The position numbers and the translations under genes are program-made. From Caulobacter sp. 602-1 (GTDB taxonomy: Bacteria; Pseudomonadota; Alphaproteobacteria; Caulobacterales; Caulobacteraceae): 64,000 nt of DNA. This document shows, piece by piece, positions 52,535 to 60,382 of this stretch. The stretch's first letter is position 1, and each line of letters begins with the position of its first letter. The notes beneath the pieces were generated by a model. That model had not been told where the DNA came from and did not search any database. It saw nothing but the letters and a program-made list of their open reading frames with translations. The stretch lies in NCBI RefSeq assembly GCF_003931565.1, contig NZ_RRYI01000011.1, positions 81,321-145,320 on the forward strand, written 5' to 3'.

Positions 52535-53506
52535 ATGACGACCCCGACCAAGATCATCTTCGACACCGATCCCGGCATCGACGACGCCATGGCGCTGCTG
52601 TTCATCGAGGCGAGCCCCGCCCTCGACCTGATCGCGGTGACGACCGTCTTCGGCAACGCCGACATCGAGACCACGACGCGCAACGCGCTGTACCTGAAGG
52701 ACCGCTTCGGCCTGGCGGCGCCGATCTACAAGGGGACCGACAAGCCGCTGACCCGGCCGCGCAACCCCTCGCCGACCTTCGTGCATGGAGAGAATGGCCT
52801 CGGCGATATCGAACTGACCGGCCTGGTTCCCGCCGAACCCGAGGCCAAGCCGGCGCACCAGGCGATCATCGACCTGGCCCGCCAATATCCGGGCGAGGTC
52901 GTCCTGTGCGCCGTCGGCCCGCTGACCAACCTGGCCCTGGCGCTGAAGGCCGATCCGGAAGTCGCGACCTTGCTGAAGTCCGTGGTGATCATGGGGGGCG
53001 CGTTCGGCGTGGCCGGCAAACCCGGTAACGTCACGCCGGTCGCCGAAGCCAACATCTGGAACGACCCCGAAGCCGCCGACCAGGTGTTCACCGCCCCTTG
53101 GAACCTGACCGCCGTCAGCCTGGACGTGACCACCCAGGTGGTGATGTCGCCCGAATATATGGAAACGCTCGCGGCCACGGGCAGTGACGCGGGCCAGTTC
53201 CTGAACGCGATCTCCAAGCCCTATGCCGCGTTCTACGGCGGCCGCGACGGCATCGTCGGCTGCTGTGTGCACGACGCCGCGGCGGTGGCTTTCGTGATCG
53301 ATCCGACGCTGTTCACCGTGCGCCGGGGTTCGGTGCGCGTGGTGACCGAGGGCATCACGCTCGGCCAGACCTGCCAGAGCCCCGAGGGCGAACTGTTCGG
53401 TCCCTCAGCCTGGGACGACCAGCCGATCCAGGCGGCGACCGTGGCCGTAGATGGAGATCGGTTGCTGAAGCTCTATGCCGAGACGATGAAGGCGGCGCAC
53501 GGCTAG
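52535..53506 (+). CDS. Inosine/uridine-preferring nucleoside hydrolase
   Basis: This enzyme cleaves the N-glycosidic bond of nucleosides, releasing ribose and a base. The 323-residue protein has the calcium/active-site motif IIFDTDPGIDDAMALLF at the N-terminus, VVLCAVGPLTNLALALKADPEV, VVIMGGAF, and VAEANIWNDPEAADQVF. These are hallmark segments. In the purine locus it would supply guanine and hypoxanthine. It is the last gene of the atzG-E-H-nucleoside hydrolase unit. It is followed by a GC-rich repeat. Confidence 0.93.
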   Translation: MTTPTKIIFDTDPGIDDAMALLFIEASPALDLIAVTTVFGNADIETTTRNALYLKDRFGLAAPIYKGTDKPLTRPRNPSPTFVHGENGLGDIELTGLVPAEPEAKPAHQAIIDLARQYPGEVVLCAVGPLTNLALALKADPEVATLLKSVVIMGGAFGVAGKPGNVTPVAEANIWNDPEAADQVFTAPWNLTAVSLDVTTQVVMSPEYMETLAATGSDAGQFLNAISKPYAAFYGGRDGIVGCCVHDAAAVAFVIDPTLFTVRRGSVRVVTEGITLGQTCQSPEGELFGPSAWDDQPIQAATVAVDGDRLLKLYAETMKAAHG

Positions 53507-53519
53507 CTCCCCGACCCGA

Positions 53520-53622
53520 CCCGACCCGCTTCGCGGGTCGTCCGCCCCCAAAGGCGGACGGAAGGAAAGCGGCGACCTTCTTCCCCCCCCCCGGGGGGAG
53601 GCGCGCAGCGCGGAGGGGGCGA
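53520..53622 (+). repeat. GC-rich palindromic intergenic repeat, copy 2
   Basis: This element sits between the nucleoside hydrolase stop and the guaD stop. It contains GACCCGC-TTC-GCGGGTC (53523-53539) and GTCCGCC-CCCAAA-GGCGGAC. A C-run/G-run pair then leads to GGCGCGCAGCGCGGAGGGGGCGAGT. The same two modules occur in the other order at 39831-39948. It may act as a bidirectional terminator between convergent genes. Confidence 0.7.
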
Positions 53623-53625
53623 GTT

Positions 53626-54918
53626 TCAGAACGAGTTCCGCCGATACCGCTCAACGCCCGCCAGATAGGTCCGGGCCACGACCCGATCATCGCCCAGCAC
53701 GGTCAGTGCGAAGAGCTTGTTCTCCAGGCTCTTCGCCCCGGCCAGACGCCGCTTCATCAGCGGCGTCGCGGCCAGGTCCAGCACCACGAAGTCGGCCTCC
53801 TTGCCAGGGGCCAGATTGCCGATCTTGTCGCCGAGATCCAGCGCCCGCGCCCCGCCCAGGGTGGCCAGGTACAGCGCCTGGAACGGGTCCAGCGCGTCGC
53901 CGCGCAGCTGGCCGACCTTGTAGGCTTCGCCCAGGGTGTGGAGGATCGAGAAGGTCGTGCCCGCCCCGACGTCGGTGCCCATGCCGACCTTCACCCCGTG
54001 CGAGCAGGCCTCCTCCAGCGGAAACAGGCCAGACCCCAGGAACAGGTTCGAGGTCGGGCAGAAGGCCACCGCCCCGCCCTTGGCCGCCAGCCGCCGGAAC
54101 GCCTCGCCCTTCAGGTGGACGCAATGGGCGAAGACCGAGCGCTCGCGCAGCAGGCCGAAGCGGTCATAGACGTCGAGATAGTCCTTGGCCGCGGGAAACA
54201 GGCGCGCCGTTTCCTTGATCTCGTGGATGTTCTCCGAGAGGTGGGTCTGCATCCAGACGTCGGGATGCGCGGCGAGAACCTCGCCGGCCATGGCCAGCTG
54301 TTCGTCGCTGCAGCTGATCGCGAAGCGCGGTGTGACGGCGTAGCCCAGACGGCCCTTGCCGTGCCAGTCGGCGATCAGTTGCTCCATGTCGGCGCGACTG
54401 CTCTCGACGGTGTCGGTCAGGCCATCCGGCGCGTTGCGGTCCATCAGAGCCTTGCCGGCGATCAGCCGCATGTCGCGCTGATAAGCCTCGGCGAACAGGG
54501 CGTCGACCGAGACCTTGTGCACCGAGCCGAACACCAGCGCCGTGGTGGTGCCGTTGCGCAGCAGCTCGTCGACGAAAAACGCCGCCGTGTCGGCCGCGTG
54601 CTTGGGATCGGCGAAGGCCGCCTCGGCCGGGAAGGTGTGCTGCTCCAGCCAGTCCAGAAGCTGCTTGCCGTGGGCGGCGATGACGTCGACCTGCGGGAAG
54701 TGGATATGGGTGTCGATGAAGCCCGGCGTGATCAGATGGCCGGTCAGGTCGTGCAGCTCGGCGTCGCCCAGCCACGGCGACAGTTCGGCATAGGCGCCGC
54801 AGCCGGCCACCCGGCCGTCCTCGACCAGCAACAGGCCGTCCTCGTGGAAGGCCACGGCCTCCGCGTTCTTCGTCGGATCGTCCAGCAGGTGGAGGATCGA
54901 CGCCCTATAAGCTTGCAC
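53626..54918 (-). CDS. guaD: Guanine deaminase
   Basis: GuaD converts guanine to xanthine and ammonia, feeding xanthine dehydrogenase. The 430-residue amidohydrolase has the metal-ligand motif GFIDTHIHFPQ. Later His-bearing segments are QTHLSENIHE and HCVHLKGEAF, and the GMGTDVGAGT segment carries the final Asp. The LLRNGTTTALVFGSVH and PTSNLFLGSGLFP stretches are typical of bacterial guanine deaminases. Translation starts at GTG, 14 bases inside the xdhC gene, so the two are coupled. Confidence 0.95.
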   Translation of the reverse strand: MQAYRASILHLLDDPTKNAEAVAFHEDGLLLVEDGRVAGCGAYAELSPWLGDAELHDLTGHLITPGFIDTHIHFPQVDVIAAHGKQLLDWLEQHTFPAEAAFADPKHAADTAAFFVDELLRNGTTTALVFGSVHKVSVDALFAEAYQRDMRLIAGKALMDRNAPDGLTDTVESSRADMEQLIADWHGKGRLGYAVTPRFAISCSDEQLAMAGEVLAAHPDVWMQTHLSENIHEIKETARLFPAAKDYLDVYDRFGLLRERSVFAHCVHLKGEAFRRLAAKGGAVAFCPTSNLFLGSGLFPLEEACSHGVKVGMGTDVGAGTTFSILHTLGEAYKVGQLRGDALDPFQALYLATLGGARALDLGDKIGNLAPGKEADFVVLDLAATPLMKRRLAGAKSLENKLFALTVLGDDRVVARTYLAGVERYRRNSF

Positions 54919-55918
54919 TGGCGCTCTCGTCGTTTCGAATGCGCGCCGCTTCCTGGCGCATCAGGAGGTCGGCCGCCACCGAGACCGCGATCACCTCCGG
55001 CGCCTTGCTCTTCAGCTGCGGCAGGCCGATGGGACTGGTCAGGCGGGTCAGCACCGCCTCCGAGAACCCGTCGTCGCGCAGCCGGCTCATGAACCTAGCG
55101 CGCTTGGTCTTCGAACCTATGACGCCGAAGAAACAAAATCCGCCGCCAGCCAGGCCGGCCGAGACCAGCGCGTAGTCGAGCGCGTGGTCGTGGGTCAGGA
55201 CCAGGCCGTAGGCGTCGGGACTTGCCCCCATGGCCTTGGCGGCGACCTCGGCGGGCGTCAGCACGGTGACGCCGGGGATGTCGGCGGTCTCGGGACGGGT
55301 GTCGTACCAGGCCAGACGAAACGGCAGCGGCTCGAAGGCCTTGGCGATCGCCTGCCCGACATGGCCGGCGCCGAACAGCAGCAGCGGCGGACGCGGCGCG
55401 TCGGCCCGCTCGACCATCACGTCGCCCAGCTCGGGTCGCGCGCCGCGCGCGGTCGCCGGGACCTCGCCGAACGAGACCGCCGGGCCTGCGCCATCGGTGG
55501 CCATGATCGGCGCGACCACCTTGGTCAGCAGGCCGGGATCGAAGCGGGTGCGGACCTCGAACGGCTGGGCCGCGTCCATGCGCCTGGCGGCCTCGGTCAG
55601 CCAGTCGCGGCTGTTGTCGTTCAAGCGCTCCAGGAATAGGCGCACCCGACCGCCGCAGCACTGGGCCAGCAGCGGGCCCAACGGGTAGTCCTGGATCGCG
55701 AAATGAGCCTGTCCGCCGTCCAGCATCCGCCGGGCCTGGTCGGCGACACGGTATTCCAGATTGCCGCCGCCGATCGTGCCCGATTGGCCGCCGCGCCAGA
55801 CGACCATCTTGGTCCCGGCCTCGCGCGGGACCGAGCCCTCGGTGGCCAGCACGGTGACCAGGGCGGCCTCGTCGTCGGCGTCGAGGCGAGCAAGCGCGGC
55901 GCGCGCCCAGTTACGCAC
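54905..55918 (-). CDS. xdhC: Xanthine dehydrogenase accessory protein XdhC
   Basis: XdhC binds molybdenum cofactor, helps its sulfuration and inserts it into xanthine dehydrogenase. The 337-residue protein has VTVLATEGSVPREAGTKMVV, GTIGGGNLEYR, and the Cys pair GPLLAQCCGGRVRLF in the N-terminal domain. A Rossmann-like C-terminal domain (PLLLFGAGHVGQAIAKAFEPLPF, then VLTHDHALDYALV) follows. The GTG start overlaps the xdhB stop by 8 bases. It is needed for activity but not part of the final enzyme. Confidence 0.95.
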   Translation of the reverse strand: MRNWARAALARLDADDEAALVTVLATEGSVPREAGTKMVVWRGGQSGTIGGGNLEYRVADQARRMLDGGQAHFAIQDYPLGPLLAQCCGGRVRLFLERLNDNSRDWLTEAARRMDAAQPFEVRTRFDPGLLTKVVAPIMATDGAGPAVSFGEVPATARGARPELGDVMVERADAPRPPLLLFGAGHVGQAIAKAFEPLPFRLAWYDTRPETADIPGVTVLTPAEVAAKAMGASPDAYGLVLTHDHALDYALVSAGLAGGGFCFFGVIGSKTKRARFMSRLRDDGFSEAVLTRLTSPIGLPQLKSKAPEVIAVSVAADLLMRQEAARIRNDESASASL

Positions 55919-58250
55919 GGGCGCGTCTCCGGACGTCTTCGTAGGCCATCAGGATGGCCTCCGGCGTCGCCGGCGCATCCAGTTGCGGCAGGACCTTGTA
56001 GTCGCCGACGCTGGCCACCGCGTGGTTGATCGCGCTGTAGACCGAGATCGCCAGCATCAGCGGCGGCTCGCCCACGGCCTTGGAGCGGTGCACCGTGGCC
56101 TCGACATTGCGGCCGGCCTTCCACAGGCGGACATCCAGATGCGCCGGGCGGTCGCCGATGGTCGGGATCTTGTAGGTCGAGGGCGCATGGGTCCGCAGGC
56201 GACCTTGCGCGTCGTAGACCAGCTCTTCCGTCGTCAGCCAGCCCATGCCCTGTATGAAGCCGCCCTCGATCTGGCCGAGGTCGATGGCCGGATTCAGCGA
56301 CTTGCCGACGTCGTGCAGAATGTCGGCCCGGGTGACCTTCATCTCTCCCGTCAGGGTGTCGATCAGCACCTCGCTGCAGGCCGCGCCATAGGCGAAGTAG
56401 TAGAATGGCCGGCCCGTGTGGGTGGCGCGGTCGTAGTGGATCTTGGGCGTGGCGTAGTAGCCGGTCGCCGACAGCGACACCCGCGCCAGATAGGCCTGGC
56501 GCGCGAACCAGCCGAACTCAAAGGTCTCGGCGCCGACTCGGACGCCGTCCGGCGTGAACGCCACCTCGGCGGGGTCCACGCCCCACTTCTCCGCGGCGAA
56601 CGCCACGAGGCGCGCCTTGATGGTCTCGGCCGCGTTGAGGGCGGCCATGCCGTTCAGGTCCGCGCCCGACGAGGCGGCGGTAGCCGAGGTGTTGGGCACC
56701 TTGTCGGTGACGGTCGAGGTGATCTTCACGCGGCCGATCTCGACCTGGAAGGCGTTGGCGACGATCTGCGCGACCTTGATGTTCAGCCCCTGCCCCATCT
56801 CGGTCCCGCCGTGGTTCAGCATGATCGAGCCGTCGGCATAGAGGTGGATCAGCGCCCCGGCCTGGTTCAGGTGGGTGGTCGTGAAAGAGATGCCGAACTT
56901 CACCGGCGTCAGGGCGATCCCCTTTTTCAGCACCGGGCTGGTCCGATTAAACGCCTCGATCTCGCGACGACGGGCGTCATAGGCGCAGGAGGCGACCAGC
57001 TCGTCGATCAGCTGCGGCGCGACATTGTCTTCCACCACCTGATGGTAGGGCGTGAGATTGCGGCCTTCGCCGCCATAGAGGTTGCGGCGGCGCACCTCCA
57101 GCGGGTCGATCCCGAGCTCGGCGGCGACGGCGTCCATGACCCGCTCGATGGCCAACATCCCTTGCGGTCCGCCAAAGCCCCGGAAGGCGGTGTTGGAGAC
57201 CGTATGCGTCTTGAACCGATGCGACAGGATCTCGATCGCCGGCAGGAAATAGGCGTTGTCGGCGTGAAACATCGCCCGGTCGTTGATCGCCATGGACAGG
57301 TCGGTCGTCGCGCCACAGCGCGAAGCCAGCTCCAGCGCCAGACCGGTCAGCCGTCCTTCTTCATCGAAGCCGACGTCGTAGGCGCATTCGAAGTCATGCC
57401 GCTTGCCGGTCATGACCATGTCCTCGTCGCGATCCGGCCGGCACTTGGCGGCTCGGCCGGTCTTCACCGCGACCAGGGCGGCGGCGGCGGCGAACAGCGA
57501 GGCTTGCGTCTCCTTGCCGCCGAAGCCGCCGCCCATGCGGCGCACCTCGACCGTGACGGCGGTATGCGGGCGATCCAGCACGCGCGCCACCAGATGCTGC
57601 ACCTCGCTGGGGTGCTGGGTGGAGGACCAGATGTGGACATCGCCGTCTTCGCCCGGCGTCGCCAAGGCCACCTGGCCTTCGAGATAGAAGTGGTCCTGCC
57701 CACCGATCGCGAACCGGCCCTGGACGCGGCGCGGCGCGGTCGCCAGCGCAGCCTGGGCGTCGCCCCGCGCCATGCGCTGGCTGGCCTCGATCTTCAGGTC
57801 CATCCCGCGCGCGGCGGCGATGTCAATGGCGGCCGGCAGGTCCTCGTATTCGACGACAGCCTTGCCGACGGCGGCGCGGGCGGCGGCGATCGAGGTGGCG
57901 GCGACGGCGAACAGGCTCTGGCCAACGCAATAGACTTCGCCATCAGCGAACAGCTTGTCGTCGTGGATCACGGGACTGACGTCGTTCTCGCCGGGGATGT
58001 CCTCGGCGCTGAGAACCAGCACCACGCCCGGGGCGGCGCGGACGGCCGACAGGTCCATCCGGACGATCCTGGCGTGCGCCTTGGCGCTCACGCCGAAAGC
58101 CACATGCAGCAGGCTGGCCGGCTCGGGCATGTCGTCGATATAGATCGCCGAGCCCGCCACGTGGCGGGCGGCGCTGTCATGCGGCAGCGGCGCGGCCACG
58201 CCCTGCAAGGCGGCGCTCGGAACGGGAGCGGTCGCGGCGGAGTCAGCCAT
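55911..58250 (-). CDS. xdhB: Xanthine dehydrogenase molybdopterin subunit XdhB
   Basis: XdhB holds the molybdenum cofactor and oxidises hypoxanthine to xanthine and urate. The 779-residue protein has the conserved active-site motifs RRMGGGFGGKETQ, NTAFRGFGGPQGML, LNHGGTEMGQGLNIKVAQI and SKAVGEPPLMLAI, whose Glu acts as the base. The open frame extends upstream, but I use MADSAATAP, whose ATG lies in an 8-base overlap with the xdhA stop. It sits with xdhA, xdhC and guaD in one operon. Confidence 0.97.
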   Translation of the reverse strand: MADSAATAPVPSAALQGVAAPLPHDSAARHVAGSAIYIDDMPEPASLLHVAFGVSAKAHARIVRMDLSAVRAAPGVVLVLSAEDIPGENDVSPVIHDDKLFADGEVYCVGQSLFAVAATSIAAARAAVGKAVVEYEDLPAAIDIAAARGMDLKIEASQRMARGDAQAALATAPRRVQGRFAIGGQDHFYLEGQVALATPGEDGDVHIWSSTQHPSEVQHLVARVLDRPHTAVTVEVRRMGGGFGGKETQASLFAAAAALVAVKTGRAAKCRPDRDEDMVMTGKRHDFECAYDVGFDEEGRLTGLALELASRCGATTDLSMAINDRAMFHADNAYFLPAIEILSHRFKTHTVSNTAFRGFGGPQGMLAIERVMDAVAAELGIDPLEVRRRNLYGGEGRNLTPYHQVVEDNVAPQLIDELVASCAYDARRREIEAFNRTSPVLKKGIALTPVKFGISFTTTHLNQAGALIHLYADGSIMLNHGGTEMGQGLNIKVAQIVANAFQVEIGRVKITSTVTDKVPNTSATAASSGADLNGMAALNAAETIKARLVAFAAEKWGVDPAEVAFTPDGVRVGAETFEFGWFARQAYLARVSLSATGYYATPKIHYDRATHTGRPFYYFAYGAACSEVLIDTLTGEMKVTRADILHDVGKSLNPAIDLGQIEGGFIQGMGWLTTEELVYDAQGRLRTHAPSTYKIPTIGDRPAHLDVRLWKAGRNVEATVHRSKAVGEPPLMLAISVYSAINHAVASVGDYKVLPQLDAPATPEAILMAYEDVRRRARA

Positions 58251-59697
58251 GGGCGCTCTCCGGAACCACGCGGGTCTCAACGTCCCTGTCCTGGCTCTCC
58301 AGGAACACCTTGCGCAGCATGTTCCTGGCGGTCAGCGACCGGTAGGCGGCGGAGGCGCGCATGTCGCTCATCGGCGCGTAGTCGGCGTCCAGCGCGGCCA
58401 TCGCCGCCTCGACCGTCGCCTCGATCCAGGGCTGGCCGATCAGCGCCGCTTCGCAGGCCTTGGCCCGCTTCGGCGTGCCGGCCATGCCACCAAAGGCGAT
58501 GCGGGCGTCGACGACCACGCCGCCCTCGACCGCCAGCGAGAAGGCTCCGCACACCGCCGAGATGTCCTGATCGAAGCGCTTCGACAGCTTGAAGACCTTG
58601 AAGATCCGGCCGGCGTCCAGTTTCGGCGTGATCACCGCCTCGACGAATTCGCCGGGTCGGCGGTCCTGCTTGCCGTAGTCGAGGAAGAAATCTTCCAGCG
58701 CCAGCTCGCGCCGCTCGCCACCCCGGCGCAGCACCAGGGTCGCCCCCGCCGCGATCAGCGCCGGCGGCATGTCGCCGATCGGCGAGCCGTTGGCGATGTT
58801 GCCACCGATGGTGCCGCTGTTGCGCACCTGGGTGGAGCCCAGCCGTCGCATCATCGCGCCAAGGTCCGGATAGAGCTTCGCCACCGCCTCCATCGCGTCG
58901 ACATAACGGACGCCCGCGCCGATGCGCAGGCCCTCCGCCGTTTCCTCCAGGCGCTTCAGTGCGGCCACCTCGGACACGCTGATCAGGACCGGCAACGCCC
59001 GCCGCTGCTTGGTGACCCACAGGCCGACATCGGTCGCCCCGGCCACGATCGTCGCCTCGGGATGGTCCAGATAGGCCTTGGCCAACTCGTCCACCGTGCG
59101 CGGCGACAGCCACGTGCGGGTGACGCCGTGGATTTCGTCCTCGTAGCTGAGGCTCAGCATGGTCTCGTCGCGCACGGCCGACAGATCGACCGCCGGCGCC
59201 GCCTCGGCCGCCACGCCCTTGGCCACCTCGAGGATCGGGCCGTAACCGGTGCAGCGGCACAGGTTCCCGGCCAACACCTCGCCGACCGGCGCGGCCGCGC
59301 CCTTGGCCGCGATCGCGCGACCATACAGCGACATGACGATGCCCGGCGTACAGAAGCCGCACTGCGAGCCGTGCTTGTCGACCAAGGCCTGCTGCACCGG
59401 ATGCAGCGCGCCGCCTTTGGCCAGGCTCTCGACCGTCAGCAGCGCCTTGCCGTGCAGCATGGGCAGGAACTGGATGCAGCTGTTGACCGCCCGCCAGGAG
59501 ATGCTCCCCTCGGGGCCCTCGCCACCGGCCTCGCCAACCAGCACCGTGCAGGAGCCGCAATCGCCCTCGGCGCAGCCCTCCTTGGTCCCGGTGCGGCGCA
59601 TCGGCCCGCGCAGATGCTCCAGCAGGGTCGTCGTCGGGTTCGCTCCGCGAACCTCGTGCGCCTCGCCGTCCAGCAGGAAGCGGATCGTCTCGCCCAT
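58243..59697 (-). CDS. xdhA: Xanthine dehydrogenase small subunit XdhA
   Basis: XdhA carries two [2Fe-2S] clusters and FAD and passes electrons from XdhB to NAD+. The 484-residue protein has the first cluster CAEGDCGSC and a further Cys at NSCIQF. The second cluster uses QCGFCTPGIVMSLY and GNLCRCTGYGPI. The FAD domain has TIVAGATDVGLWVTKQ and the GGNIANGSPIGDMPPAL motif. It follows uraH with a one-base TGATG overlap. Order and length match bacterial XDH of the three-gene type. Confidence 0.97.
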   Translation of the reverse strand: MGETIRFLLDGEAHEVRGANPTTTLLEHLRGPMRRTGTKEGCAEGDCGSCTVLVGEAGGEGPEGSISWRAVNSCIQFLPMLHGKALLTVESLAKGGALHPVQQALVDKHGSQCGFCTPGIVMSLYGRAIAAKGAAAPVGEVLAGNLCRCTGYGPILEVAKGVAAEAAPAVDLSAVRDETMLSLSYEDEIHGVTRTWLSPRTVDELAKAYLDHPEATIVAGATDVGLWVTKQRRALPVLISVSEVAALKRLEETAEGLRIGAGVRYVDAMEAVAKLYPDLGAMMRRLGSTQVRNSGTIGGNIANGSPIGDMPPALIAAGATLVLRRGGERRELALEDFFLDYGKQDRRPGEFVEAVITPKLDAGRIFKVFKLSKRFDQDISAVCGAFSLAVEGGVVVDARIAFGGMAGTPKRAKACEAALIGQPWIEATVEAAMAALDADYAPMSDMRASAAYRSLTARNMLRKVFLESQDRDVETRVVPESAHG

Positions 59698-60044
59698 CAG
59701 CTGCCCCGGTAGGTGGAATAGCCGTACGGCGAGACCAGCAGCGGCACGTGCCAGTGCTGCTCCACGTTCGAGACGGCGAAATCGATGACCACGACGTCGA
59801 GGAACGGCGGGTCGGTGACCGGCAGGTCGGACGTCGCGAAATACGCGCCGATCGCGAACTCGAGGCGATAGGCGCCGACCTGCAAATCCTCGCCGGCGAC
59901 AAGCCGCGCACGGCCGTCGCTGTCCGTGCGGAGTTCCGCCAGCAATGAGGCGTTCGAGCCCTCGCGCCGCGACACCCGCACCGCCACGTCGGCCGCCGGC
60001 CTTCCGGCCGCCTGGTCGAGGATGTGTGTCGTCAGTCCGCTCAT
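59697..60044 (-). CDS. uraH: 5-Hydroxyisourate hydrolase
   Basis: UraH, a transthyretin-like enzyme, hydrolyses 5-hydroxyisourate to OHCU. The 115-residue protein has the N-terminal LTTHILDQAAGRPAADVAVRV with the conserved His, GAYFATSDLPVTDPPFLDVVVIDFAV, and the diagnostic C-terminal YRGS. The 45 extra residues in the longer open frame do not fit the family, so I start at MSGLTTHILD. It is the first gene of the uraH-xdhA-xdhB-xdhC-guaD operon. Confidence 0.95.
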   Translation of the reverse strand: MSGLTTHILDQAAGRPAADVAVRVSRREGSNASLLAELRTDSDGRARLVAGEDLQVGAYRLEFAIGAYFATSDLPVTDPPFLDVVVIDFAVSNVEQHWHVPLLVSPYGYSTYRGS

Positions 60045-60382
60045 GCTCCGCCCTCGGATCTCATCGCCGCGCCGATGCTCGGTCGCTCCGGGCGCCCTGT
60101 CCAGCGCCATGCCCCTCAAGGCGGCGCGGGAAGGAAGAGCGCCGAGGAACGGGGCGGCGGGCGCCCGAAGCAGAGGCACTATATAATAGAATTATTACTT
60201 ATCGCAGGAATTTGGCGCGACCCTTTTCGCTGGCGTCATCATCGGACGCGACGCCAAAGCTGCGCGCAGGGTTGGAAAACCGGGCCATCCCCGGTAGCTA
60301 GACCCCCACAGCTAGACCCGTGACGGCTCGCGACAGAGACGGGCCGCGCCGCGTGCGCGCAGATGCTTCAAGAGGGACACCG
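60045..60382. promoter_or_regulatory. Divergent region between uraH and malic enzyme, with motif C
   Basis: This 338-bp gap has an unusually AT-rich core at 60178-60204. Its minus strand reads AAGTAATAATTCTATTATAT, with the AAGTAA word and ATTAT repeats seen near operators A and B. It lies about 135 bases before uraH and 180 bases before maeB. Nothing else clear was seen in the rest of the gap. Confidence 0.45.

Noticed and set aside
53583..53592. Run of ten C residues as a phase-variable tract
   Set aside because: It lies in an intergenic repeat with no promoter or coding start within reach, so no switching role is indicated.
55761..58592. A 943-codon plus-strand frame opposite xdhB
   Set aside because: It is His/Arg/Gln-rich without family motifs, while the minus strand has all xanthine dehydrogenase motifs.
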